Source of the DNA: Marchantia polymorpha subsp. ruderalis
Lineage: Eukaryota; Streptophyta; Marchantiopsida; Marchantiales; Marchantiaceae
Length of the DNA stretch: 64,000 nt
Assembly: GCA_037833965.1 (NCBI GenBank)
Contig: AP031353.1
Coordinates: 11,968,501-12,032,500, forward strand
Direction: 5' to 3'
Under the pieces are notes generated by a model. It was not told where the DNA came from, did not search any database, and saw nothing but the letters and a program-made list of their open reading frames with translations. The position numbers and the translations under genes are program-made. Positions 1-12,088 of this stretch are shown here, piece after piece; within the stretch, counting starts at the first letter, position 1, and every line of letters begins with the position of its first letter.

Positions 1-3000
1 TTACAAAAAAAAAATAAAAAAAATCCAAAAATACATGAAAATAATGAACACTGACATATTTAACAACAAGAGAATGAAAATACAAAGAGACTTATATACG
101 TACTTATTATTGATGATTACTTTTGATTTTGATGTGCTAGCATGTGTAGAGGTTCAACAATCTCCTCACACTCTTAATTTTATTTAACTCAAGTAAGTTG
201 CATCTTGAAAGAAGCAATCTTTATGTGAAAATTATCCTAGTCAATCTCTGCGTAAATAATATTAAAATAATAATTTTTTCTTGTCAATATTCAGAGCTGA
301 ACTTTCTTCTTTTCTTTGATCATCTAAAATCGTTGAACAAAACAACTCTACTAAAAATCAATCTTCAATAGAGTAGGTATCATAATCTATAATCCTTCAC
401 ATCATTTTCATATAAAAAACAAACAATTTCTTTGAAGTAAGAACAAGATTTGATCTATTTTCCTTAGATATGAGAGGAGATTCATAAATTTTAAAGAAAT
501 AAAACATTGTTGTTTAGATCTCAACCTGAAGAAAATATTATCATAATTATCTAATTATTTACATTAGAAGTAAAAAAAATTGTCCAATAGATTGACGCGT
601 GCATCTTCAAAACTCATCATAAACCTGATTGTTCCAACATATTTTTTGTTTGCTCCAATACTCTTTGAAATTTCAGTTGGGAAACATCAATTTTTGTAAA
701 ATCTATGTTGTAATAAAATTTGGGGTATTTTATAATATTGTCAATACATCTCAAATTTTTTAGAGGTGTGTTATTTGTCTTTGTATTATGGAAAAATTCT
801 CACTTTTTGCTAGTACAAGTGTCAACATGAATATTTCACTTTTTAAAAATTACAAAAAATTGATACCTCTCATTAGAAAAAATAATTCATGCAACCTTTC
901 AATAATCATAAATGAAAGTGATAATTTATAATGTTTAAATATATGATTAAATTAAAAAAAATATCACAAAAGTGATCATATATGTTACCTATATGATCAC
1001 GAAAAATCTTTCATACATTTAATATGTATGAAAGATTTTTTTAATGATCATATTAAACACAAAAAATTATTATTATTTTATATTTATTAATTTATATCAT
1101 GTTGCTTTTATAGGCCAAAATATTCAAAATATTGTTAACAAAATAACAGATATATTTTGTTGTAACAATGCACATGATTCTCACTAACGTCACCTAATGT
1201 CACAAATAATAAATTTTTTTCATGAAGTTTTAAAATATATTTCCTTGAAAAACAGTGTTGTCATCAAGCACATGCAAAGACTTTGTATACAGATTTTTTC
1301 GAAATGAATGTTTTCTCAGCCATGCTTTGAAATACATCATCAAATATATTACTGACAATCTATTTTGGTTACCATATTAAGAGATATAAAGTTCATACTA
1401 ATGTTAGATAATTATTTCATGTTTATATAATGGACACAAAATCGTTAATTTTTTTAGATATACAAAAATTTAAAATTTAAAATTTAACAAGAAATTCTGC
1501 CAAGATACTTCAGGCTTCTTCCATTCGTCGCGGGTAAAGCGCGGAAATTATAACTTTTCAAAAGGTTTGTACTATTCTCACAGTAATTGACCTGTCAAAC
1601 AATTTCACGCCATTCAAATTTGTTTTAGAATTTTGATACATTTATCAAAAATAAATTTATTAAAATTATAACTTATAATCAACTATCTTTTCATTGTTGA
1701 CATGAAGAGCAAAGTGCAAATTATTGGCATCAAAAAGCACATTTGTCATCAAGAATCTGATAATTATATAAGAATTTGTTATCTTCTACCTTTGTTGAAA
1801 AAAAGTATGTTTGCATTGCCAAAATAAACTTACTTGTAGCCAATTTTGCCAAACTTTCAACAAAGCATGATCTTTTGAAGTTATAATCTATTCTGATTTT
1901 AAACATCCCATGATCTAGTGTGAGATCTCTTCTTTCCATCATTTTTCATTTCTAAAAATTTTCACAATTTACCCTAAATATTATGACCAATGAAGTTGAT
2001 TATCAAGAAAAAAAATTTGGTATGAAAATTCTCTATTAGCTGAACTTTCATAACTTATAGGAAGTACTGAACTTTTATCGTGATGAAAAACACTTGTGAA
2101 AAAAAGCAATATGTTGTACAAAACAAACCCAAAAGCTTCAAAGTGTTTACGTCATTTTTCATTTGTAATCAAAGTTTTGCAATTTCATAAAATTTATTTA
2201 AACAAGAAATTTGAATTTATATCTATGTGGCATTGTATTTTACCTAACAGCCCATTAGTTTAAATTTTATTTATAGAAAAATTATAATAATTATATTCAT
2301 TTTTTGTAAAAAAATATCATAAAATTTATGCAAATCAAACATCATAGTGTTTTTTGCTAACTTTGCATGTCATATCAATCAACGACAAACATCAAAAAAA
2401 AAATTCCATTAAATTTTTTGAAGATCATAGACTTTGAATATATTTGAAGCCAAATATTTCACCAAAAACATTAAAAACTTACATTTTATTTATAAATGTC
2501 AACTTTTTTTGTATTTTTCATTATTCGCTGTGTGATTAAAGTTTGTAAATTTTTTTAGAAAAATTTTAAAATCAAAATTAATATTTACCACTTAAGATTT
2601 TCAATAAATAAGTCAAAACAAAAATACTCCAGAGTTATTTTTAATATTTAACTTCAATTCCAAATAAAATGGTTTTTCCAATTTTTTGAATTCAACCTCT
2701 TGCATTTTGCTCATTAAAACTTAAATATGTCTAAATAAATATGTGCACAGGAACGCATATCTGACACAACTCTTTTTCAATGTTTTTTTGCTCTAAAAAA
2801 ATGTTGTTATGGGGACAATAATATGAGACCAATGATAATAATATTGATGATTGTATATTTATATTGCCTCTTACAATTTTCTAATTATTGCTAGATCAAT
2901 AATTGGTCTTACTCAAATTTGACTAGTGTAACATCTTGGCGTATTACCATGCCAACAATGGATTATACTTGATTTTTAGATTTGTCAACTAGATATCTTG

Positions 3001-3279
3001 ACGTTGTCAGTTTAACTGTAAATTTGTTTGATATTGCCTTTGATGAGCCTCTCTGCTAATCTATCAAATCAAAAAATAAATAAATTTTTCAACATCTCCA
3101 ATTCTCATTTTTTTCCTCAAGATTCACATCAAATATTTGAGAATGAAATAATTAGAACCGTCACTTGTTAGTTGCAGTTGGCTGTCAAAACAAAACATTT
3201 GAATGTTAAATCTCTTTGTCTCATTAGCTGTCATCTTACCACAAAATCAATTGCAAAACTCAAAACAATAATTGTTAAA
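1..3279. other. AT-rich intergenic DNA, no gene
   Basis: Very AT-rich sequence with homopolymer A/T runs and frequent stops in all frames. I see no coding pattern, splice structure or RNA gene. The only clear structure is the foldback at 1002-1040, listed separately. Confidence 0.6.
1002..1040. repeat. Perfect 17-bp inverted repeat
   Basis: Arms at 1002-1018 (AAAAATCTTTCATACAT) and 1024-1040 are exact reverse complements around a 5-nt spacer. An adjacent inverted pair (GTGATCATAT near 972 and ATATGATCAC near 991) lies just to the left, and a further TGATCA lies at about 1045-1050. The stretch is therefore a compound foldback. No function is evident. Confidence 0.7.
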
Positions 3280-3287
3280 TATTTTAA

Positions 3288-3656
3288 GGGAATTGTTAAA
3301 TACACCACATTTTTTACTAAATACACCACACACCTATTTTATTCGCCACACCTCTCTAACAATTAAATCTCAATGAAAATTGAATACATGGCCTAATGTT
3401 TCCCATACGATTGGCTCCTCCTCTCTTTAGTTTTGAGTGTTTCATACATAACTTCTATTATCCAGTTGTGTGAGTTTTTCTCTTAATCCCTCCACATATA
3501 GAACCCTCAACTTTGATCCGTGGAGGTTGTGCCCCATGTAGAGACAACAGGAGTGACACATTCCGAAATCCACTGTGTATTCGGTATAAATGGGTGTGCG
3601 ACAACCAGGTGTGTGTCGTGTATTTAGTAAAAAGTGTGGTGTATTTAACAATTCCC
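3288..3656. mobile_element. hAT-like MITE, 369 bp, 8-bp target duplication
   Basis: The element starts GGGAATTGTTAAATACACC and ends with its reverse complement. The two ends stay similar for about 70 bp with scattered mismatches. It is flanked on both sides by the identical 8-mer TATTTTAA (3280-3287 and 3657-3664). An 8-bp target-site duplication is characteristic of the hAT superfamily. At 369 bp there is no transposase, so it is a non-autonomous MITE. Short open frames inside it are incidental. The superfamily assignment rests on duplication length alone, because the terminal sequence is not one I recognise. Confidence 0.85.
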
Positions 3657-4239
3657 TATTTTAAAGCTATCATCTTTTATGCAAGCATTTGTTAACACTA
3701 ACATTTGAATTTCCAATCAGTCATAAATCAAACTTTGATTTTAAAAATTGATGATCAATCCTCGCCCATCAACTTTCAAACTTTGCAGATTCTTACTTTG
3801 TGATGTAGGTAACATTGTGAAAAACTGTATTATCACATCATCAATCATTGCAACTGTTCACTACCCCTATCACATGGTTAGCCATTTTTATAATCATCAT
3901 GTAGTTGATGTTTTTTAAAACATTCAACAAGACTTTTAAGTTTTAATTGTAACACTTTTGCTTGAGCGTCACTAATCTTCTCTCCGAAATCTTATTTGAG
4001 GATGTTTTTTTTCTCCAAACACTCGATTATCACTCCGCTTGGATGTAATTCTCACTAATTTCCAACGTGAAAAAAGCCGTTGGTATATCTTTGAGTTTAA
4101 TACCACTTGTAGGTAAAGATTGGTATTCGATGTGACAAACCGTTTCAAGACTTTGACACATAAAATACAGGATTTGATCCAGCAATGATAGATCCACAAA
4201 CACAAATATTCATTTATTGAAAGCTAAAATTGTGTTATA

Positions 4240-4289
4240 AATCATGAGTTGCTTATGCTAACTCATGATTGATTAGCACTGGCTAATCA
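4240..4289. repeat. Two adjacent foldbacks
   Basis: AATCATGAGTT (4240-4250) pairs with AACTCATGATT (4260-4270). Immediately next, TGATTAGC (4270-4277) pairs with GCTAATCA (4282-4289). The hairpins abut and share one base. Confidence 0.6.
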
Positions 4290-4822
4290 ATTTAACTTAT
4301 CATGGAAAAGAAAAATTATAATTTTCAATACTGAAGTAAACTTCAAACAGTAAGCATATACTCGCAAGAAAAATCAGGAATATGTTCATGAATATTCATG
4401 CTGCTTGACAGATAAAGAATTTTTTTTGTGTAATTCATCTAGACTTTGACTTAAATTAAATCATCTTGATCATCTCGATTTTGATACATAGTTAACATTA
4501 TTCATATTTTGTAGCCACTTTCTGTTCTTGGATGAGTATTGAAATAAATGTATCAAAGATGTTAAAATTTGAAAAGAGATATTAGATTAATTTATAGCAG
4601 GATGGAAATTCATATCTAAATATTTCTTAACTTCGTAGGATATTTCAATTTTATAATTTTTTTGAATATCGATAGATACAAGGTAGGAATCATAAATTTT
4701 TTAAGACCAATATTAAAGAAAGAGTACACTGAACATCATTTATGTATATCTTAGTAAAAATCATCAGAGCATAGAAAGTCGGAGCAAAGTCTAGAAGAAA
4801 TAAACCAAATTCCTCGCATCTT

Positions 4823-4828
<6 letters not shown>

Positions 4829-4862
<34 letters not shown>
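4829..4862. repeat. (TA)17 microsatellite
   Basis: Uninterrupted TA dinucleotide run. Confidence 0.95.
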
Positions 4863-4863
<1 letters not shown>

Positions 4864-6321
4864 TTCATGCATACTTCCAGGAGATTCAAATGAAAAATAT
4901 TGTTTGATGTACTTCAAATCCTACACTTTGATCCTGTTATATCTAAACCAAGATAAAATATATTATTTACCCAAACCAAGAAGAAATTTGATAGATTTCG
5001 AAAAGACTAATAACGTTTATCATCCTCGCATCACAACTTTTAACATGATCAAATTAATAAATATTAGAGCTTAATGATTAAACAGATGACGAAAACAGAT
5101 GTTTCAAATCATTGTCTCGTTGAAACTAGCAGGTCACTCTGTAACTGCGAGTGTATCTAGTGAAGAATTAATTTTGATTATAGAATGAAGATTTTCTTTC
5201 TGAAATTTAACAAAAAGATGAGTTTCAATCAACATATATCAATGTTTCGAAGTAGTTTAGTATTCAATGTAGTCAGGACATTATGATAAACATTCTTTTA
5301 GAAATTTACTGGCAAGATCATTCGAGGAATATGTCTACTCAAAAAACCTCAAATGTCCAACAATATTGCAGGAAAACATGATTTTGTGAGAAATTTTGTT
5401 TATACCATAATGTCGAGAAAAAACTCGATATAGTGGTGTTTAACTCAGAAATCCTAAGTTTGTGTCATAGAAAGCTACGACCAGCTCTTTGATATACTGA
5501 CAAACTAACCCTAGTCCCATTAACTGGAGTAAACTAACCTCAATGAACAAGAACTAAGTTACAAACTAACACATTGATGTAATAAAAATATATCTTGGAA
5601 AATCAAAGCTGTTAAATGACCGCAGGTAGACTAAAGCTTATGCAAAAGAGATAACTACATTTAGACTATACTTTTTGGCCTTATACTTTGCAAAACTCTA
5701 GATGTGTTTTCATTGGATTTTATTTTTCCATGAAGCTCCCATCCTAGTTACACTCATCTTTTCTGATACGATGAGAATAACTAACAGGGATAATTACGTC
5801 AACAATTTTTGCTATTTCTGATCACTTTTTGAACTACCTGGTTAGTTCGAATTTGTTTATTTGATTTACGTGAAGACCCAAGTTATTGGCAAATGATAAT
5901 TTTGCAAATAATACTGACGAATCCATCATTTCTGTTTAAGCCTTGGCTTATGCTTACAAGATTCTTAGTTCAATATACGAGAAGCGGATTCTTTGATCAA
6001 TTAGAGTTTCTTCTTATAGATACTCAGTATCATGATGTCAGCGTCATGTTTCAACATACTGAGTTATTTTTTATCCTGAACTAGTTCAACCGACGCACTT
6101 GTCAACACATCAAGTAAGCGGTCCTATTTTTCCCTACCAAGAGCCCAGCGAGGTGGTTATTATAGCCGACAATATCCGTTACAGTGGGGAGCTTGAAATT
6201 GACGTCACAGGCCTGTATCTTATCCCTGACATCTCTTGGTCTGCGTTTGGGACGTTTCTTTTGATTCTACATTCCACTTATTTGGCTTCTACAGCACCGA
6301 CATCCAATTCAACCAGCGATG

Positions 6322-6820
6322 ATGTTTGAGTTTCCATGGCATGTGCAACCGTGACGCGACCGGCCACCACTGCAAACTCTTACGCCAGTAACCAAGTCCA
6401 CCCAACTCACATTCAATGTCACTCCCTCCAGCAACATAACGTCCCTCACTTTCCTCCCTGTAAAACTGTTTGCTTGTCCAGACCCCCCCTTTGTATACTC
6501 GCTGAACTTGTCCTCACCTGAGGGAAAACTTTGGGTGTATGAAAAAAACACGACATTATTTCGTACTTGTTTAGATTATTGTTCATTGCTGCAGCTCTCG
6601 TGCAGGGTCACCCCGTGATGGTGGAAGCTGGCGTCTATTGTGCGTGGGCTTCTGGCGTAAAATCCACCCAGTTTCTTTCAACCCAGTCCAACGCTGTTTT
6701 CACTCTGGCATAACTTTACTTTCAATCCAGAAGTTGACGGGTTCAGAACACTTCCTGGATACCTTGCTTTCTGCTGGAATGAGGACGCACATTACTCTCC
6801 TTACTTATTGCCTCATATGA
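6322..6820 (+). pseudogene. Decayed coding-like patch, unidentified
   Basis: This patch is much richer in GC than its surroundings. The frame beginning at 6322 runs with protein-like composition, interrupted by stops near 6352, 6616 and 6658. It includes the segment STQLTFNVTPSSNITSLTF, with two N-x-T sites, and later EGKLWVYEKNTTLFR. The composition resembles the ectodomain of a secreted protein. I do not recognise the family. In-frame stops and the lack of splice signals around them argue for a relic, not a working gene. Chance is a real alternative. Confidence 0.25.
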
Positions 6821-6839
6821 TTTGCAGTCAATTTGAAAC

Positions 6840-9300
6840 AAACATTCATAAAAAAATTATATCAAACCAAAAAACGTGTCACTTTTGTTAGCATGCTCAT
6901 GATTCTAAGAAGTCAGTTAAAATGTTCTCCAAATTATTCCCTTTTGTAAAATTATTTCCCAAACTGATTATTAAAAATCTGTTCCTTAGAGGAAATTCCT
7001 AGATTTAGTGGTAATATATTGAGGTTATTTCATATAATCATATGGGGAGAAATTCAGTTAAATTTCTTTTATCAAAAAAAGTATTTCCTGACATTATTGG
7101 CAGGAATACACGTAAGAAAAATAAGTTATCCATGGAAACCATGCATGTTATCCAATGGTTAACTTTCACTCTTATGCAGATGTATCTCAACAGTGAAGTT
7201 TTCATATACTTAATTTGCAAGTTAATATTTGATTTCATAATTGACATAATATTTTGAGTTGATTTGCAGAATGAATCTTATGAAATCATCAATGAAAGAA
7301 ATACATTTCTATCATTTACAGAATGGTAGCGTGTAAGCGACACTCTGATAGATATTGTAATCATCAAAAGTTGGACGAGGAATCAGCATGGATGCCTATG
7401 CATTTTTTGTGTGATTTGCATCTGCCGATTGTCCTACCGGCCGTTCGAGATCTCAAAGAAAAACACAAGAGTCTTAGCTTGTGTTTTTCATATATGGACA
7501 AATATTTGTCTCTTGTAATTTGTCCTTGTTCTTGGCTTGTTCTTGTGATGGTGCAAATGGTGTTCTTGCACTTAATAACGCACCTCGCTACCTTCACGGA
7601 GAGCGTTATATTCTCGTTGCTTGATCGAGGCGAGGCAATTTGGAGGTAAAGGGACACGAAACTAAAGTACTTAGTTTGTCCAAAAGAAGTCTACAGGTCT
7701 TGACTAAGCGGAAAACAAAGTAGAATAACAAGCGTCTTTGATGGTGGATTTAATTGGTTGTGCAAGTGGATAAAATCAGAGTCAAATTTCTAAGTTTGAG
7801 TTGCAATGACGGAGTTCGGGTGAAATTGAACAACGGTGCGATTTCATCCCTTGCGGATGCATCGTCCGTCGTCTTTAATAGTGGTAGAGCTGAGTTGATA
7901 TGGATGGGGATTCCAGTTCAAGAGCAGCAATAGTTTGATCGGGCGAAATGATCGAGCAAAAATTTGTGGTGACCATCTTGGTCTTCATCTTGATAGCTGT
8001 CATTCTGTCAGCTAAAGGTCTATAGTTCGGAGATCTACACAGCTTTGAAATGATTGTGTTACTTGGTCGAATAAAAACGATGACGATCAATATGTGCCAC
8101 TATTGATAAGTTTTTGCCATGTTGAGTGTGGAAAAGAAGATTTAACTTGAAAAAATTAACAAGAGTAATAAATGGATGAAAAAGTAGTATTTTTCACTAC
8201 AACTCTAAGTATTGAACAAAGCGAGATCGTCACTAACTCTCAGTGTGCAAGAAACATTCTTCGTATATGAATTAGTCAAATACAAAGTACCTAGTGATGA
8301 TTTGCTCTAAGAGAGACAAGTGAAGGGCAAGCTAAAGATCATGGGTCTTTGCAAGAAGTTGAGCTCAAAAATCTTGCGTTTATAACAACAACTGGAAAGC
8401 CATCCAAAAAAAACTATGAATAATGCCATATTTCAATCTTTGCTACTAATGCAAGTGAATGAGTGTAATAAATTTACTCTACTGTTTGAGATTTTTGTGT
8501 GACGATTTCATTGCAAAGAACCGTCAAACAGCTTATATGCCTCCTTGAAGCTGATGAGCTTCAAGATGAATGATTTGACGACAAAGGTACAAGATCTCAT
8601 TTATGCATATGATGATCTTGTCATTGATCTTAGAGAAAAAATAACTCATGAGATACAATTACCATCTTTTAAGTTCATTATTTGTCTTTTATCAATCAGT
8701 TGATGTCTCGTGTCTTACTTTATTGCAATAGTCAAACAATCACTTGCAACAAAGTTGAAAGAGTTGTGTTTAGAGCACTTTCAACTTTGCAAAACTTTGC
8801 AACTATTGCTTTATGATTTTTATCAGCTTTTAAGTTTGAATTAGAATATTTAAGACAGTTGTATGTACAATATGATCAATTGTATATACAGCTATTTGCA
8901 ATTTGGGCATTTGAGACAATAATAGTTGAGTTTTGATCACTTTTGAATATTTTCATCATTTTGATACCAAAATCATTCTAAGAATTTTAAAAAAGACTAA
9001 TTTAAAAGCAAATTGTGTAGAAAATCTGCATTGAATTCATATTATGTATGAGTATATTATTCATCTAGAAACACTCCCATGGCTTTCACGAGAGGTTTAA
9101 TGTGTTTAGATGATGTTACGTCATCCTTTACGTTTTCCCAGTCTCAATATTGACATTTGAGTTCAAAGTAGCACTAGTCAGGCTCTGGGTCTTCTGAAGG
9201 CGCCAACAGCAGTGAAGAGAGAAATCTGGAACTTTCCACCAGCTCTAACTACCTATACACCGAAGGCTGCATCTCTATGATTCATGAAAACACAATAATG
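6840..9300. other. Intergenic, no gene recognised
   Basis: Mixed composition with many stops. Short open frames near 7.3-7.6 kb overlap on both strands and match nothing I know. A 12-bp foldback (GAAAAACACAAG/CTTGTGTTTTTC) lies near 7458-7489. Confidence 0.5.
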
Positions 9301-12088
9301 AACATTTGAACACATGGACCGAGCACATATGAAAGGCAATAAAAACAACCACTGTGCGCACTTTGGACCTGTCTTCTCTGATGGATTGAACTCCGTGAGT
9401 CAGTGTGTGTTTAACGGTAATGGACCGGCCCTGTTTTCAAGGTTGAGAGACAGCCTTTATCCAGACGGACAGACACAGTCAGGTTGACCTGCACTGCGCT
9501 GGCCTTGTGTTCCCTCGTTGTGGGGCTCGAGAGGCCTTGACCTTCCGCTGCGCGCGTCTCGGGCCGAGCTCCGTGAGCCTTGCTTACTGTGCGCACTGGA
9601 ACTCGCAAGACACGATTCGCACTTTCAACGCTCTTTTCACGTGGGCAGCATGACTCAATCTCTCCCTCCGAGATCTGAGAAGAATCACTAGGCTGTTGGA
9701 CGCAAGTCTGTGCAGATTGAACAGCCTGTGGAATCGCGAGGTTTGTGTTTATTACAAGGGTTGGGATGAGATGAGATTCTGGCCTTTATTCCTGGCATTC
9801 ACGAATGTCATTCGTTGATGCAAACGATGGATTGTTTCGTAGTTTGTTAACTGAAATCTCATGTCGTGTAAGCCACTCCTTACCAGACCCACGAGACAGT
9901 CAAGCCGCTTTATGTCTTAAACTTTAAATTTGTGCTCTATTTTCGTTTGTGCTGCAAGGAGCTCCGCTGCAACTGGTGAAAATAATACAAATTCGAATTC
10001 TGTCTGGACGAAGCATTTGTTGACCCCGTAAGCAATCTTGCACGTTGAGTATCAGATAGCGAGGCGACAATCGCGTCGATGGTGAATACAACTATGAACG
10101 ATTCGCATTACAATATCAGGGCATAAAAGAACAAGGCCAGGTCGATCCTCCCATATGACATGAATTTTGAGCAGAATAGAAGAATCTCTACTACTAGAGC
10201 TCCATGTCGGAGTCTAGCTCGCGCATAGAAGCGCACATTGGATCGAATATGTTCAGAACTTCGGGATTAAACAGAAATGGGAATTCGAATTCTGTCTAGA
10301 CGAAGCATTTGTCCAAATTTGTTCGGGATTAAGTCCAAACTTCCAAACAATGCCATGTTATTTCCCTTCGCCTCGCTCAGGAACGGCTTGTTCCTGAGCC
10401 ATCATTGCGTTCGGATAAAGCTGCCATCTGTTGCTTACTGATGATACTAAGAAGAAAAACGATTTCAAAGTGTAGCAGGTCCACTCTTCAAAAGTTGAGA
10501 GTACCGCTTTCTGCGAAAGTGGGACGGCCAACTTCAAAAGCAAGGCAGTCGACTGAGGTGACTTTGCACGTCTCATCATACACATGATAACCGCCGATCT
10601 TCGGCCTAGGTGGGGTACACCCGTGACGACGAGCTGTACATGCGTTATTCAAGATGGGCCGGGAGATGGTTTTGTCTTCTCCAACAGCTCCAGATTTTCG
10701 ATGGACTCGAGGCGCCATGAGAAGGATGTGTTTAACGCGCATCACAGATTTAATTTGGAACCAGAGTATTGTGAAACGAAGCAGCTGATGGACATGTGTA
10801 GCTTGTGGTGTGCGCGTAGAGACCAACGATCTTATGAAATCTCGACCAATGAGTATCCGTGGTTTGTGGATCACAGGCAGAAGTACACTCCCACATGTTC
10901 GGAGGTAATTTATTGAGACACCTGACGTGAGTCAATGAGACACTTGAGTGACATGGCCCTGAATGGTCACGGCAGCTTGAGTTCGTGCCGAATGACATGA
11001 ATCTGAGAAAATGATGTCGTCAGCCGGTCGTGACGAAAGAGCATGTGATAGATAAATGCTTTCCACTCTGTTGCTTCAGTCGTCAATCTTGCCTGCCATT
11101 TTGGGACAGCTCTCGTGGGAACAGAATATGCTTCGAATGGAGAGCCTTTATCGGAGTACGGAAGGAAGGAAGAAGATCGAGCCCACCGATCGGAGCTACA
11201 CCTACGGCTCTAGATCTCTAGAAGTCTGCTTAGAGCTAGACAACAAATTAGCTCTAAACATGTGTCCTTCTTGAGTGGTGGGTCGTTGACTACCCAAAGA
11301 AGCACTCAGCTCAGATGGCTTCACTCAGGCGCATCAGCCTGGGTGGAGTGAGATGGATAGGGGAGAACTCCACTACTTTATCCATTTATAATACTGGTCA
11401 ACTGATATTCATGCATGTGATCAACGCTTTCCACTCAAAGTAAAGAATGAGGTAGAGGTAATTCAATGTGCTGTGACAGTGTCAAGTGCTACTTCGGATA
11501 CCGTCATCATGCCTTGTTCTTTCATGCTTGTATGCTGTCGTAATTATCTTAAACTGCTGACCTTAAGCTCTGTAAGTCAGTGCACAATCGCCCATTTCCA
11601 CAAACAACGTCAAGAAAGTGTGCTTTTGAAGAAGTAGCTATGCAGATTATGGGAGTGGGAGGTTTAAATTTCGGATCTTCGATTCCTGTGATTTGATTGG
11701 CATTATTCTTGGGAAGACTCGAGCTTAAATGAGTCACGAGATATGGTTCTGAGGTAGACTTGTTGAATTTAATCCAAGACCAACGACGACGGCTTGCGCC
11801 TGTGCTTGCACGAGGTCCTCGATTGGTCTCTTTTGCGAGTCATTTTCCACAGTACGTAACGTGAAGCCTTGACTTAAACATGAGAAGAAAGGATAGGCCT
11901 GCTACCAAGAGCCAGGATCGAGCATCGATTGATCAAACAGAAAAACTTAGTGAATTGCTGTGAAATAACCGTCCTTATTTATATTACAGCGGAGAAAATT
12001 TCAACATTTGCACATGCTACGGGTTTCGATACCGAAGATGTAGCAGGGAAGATCATAGATTTCTAATTGGGAGACTCTGCATCAAGAT
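9300..12088. other. GC-richer intergenic stretch, no gene recognised
   Basis: Composition is close to that of the genes, and several short frames on both strands overlap around 10.4-11.0 kb without a domain, signal peptide or splice structure I can defend. A 31-bp direct repeat occurs at 9990-10020 and 10282-10312. The stretch nearest 12 kb is presumably the 3' untranslated region of the dioxygenase gene. Confidence 0.4.
9990..10312 (+). repeat. Pair of 31-bp direct repeats
   Basis: AATTCGAATTCTGTCT followed by 15 further bases occurs at 9990-10020 and again at 10282-10312 with one mismatch. The copies are 292 bp apart. The intervening DNA is unrelated to the repeat. Confidence 0.8.

Larger units (their letters stand above)
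3665..6090. other. AT-rich intergenic DNA, no gene
   Basis: No coding pattern, RNA gene or splice structure is visible. It contains the twin hairpins at 4240-4289 and the TA microsatellite at 4829-4862. Base composition rises in GC only near 5.9-6.1 kb. Confidence 0.6.

Noticed and set aside
8530..8650. Segment resembling copia-type gag (ASLKLMSFKMNDLTTKVQD)
   Set aside because: Very short, no zinc knuckle, no LTRs and no pol motifs nearby. Similarity may be chance.
10488..10916. Overlapping frames of 110 and 128 codons on opposite strands
   Set aside because: Neither has a recognisable domain, signal peptide or splice context. Both are plausible by chance in this GC-richer stretch.
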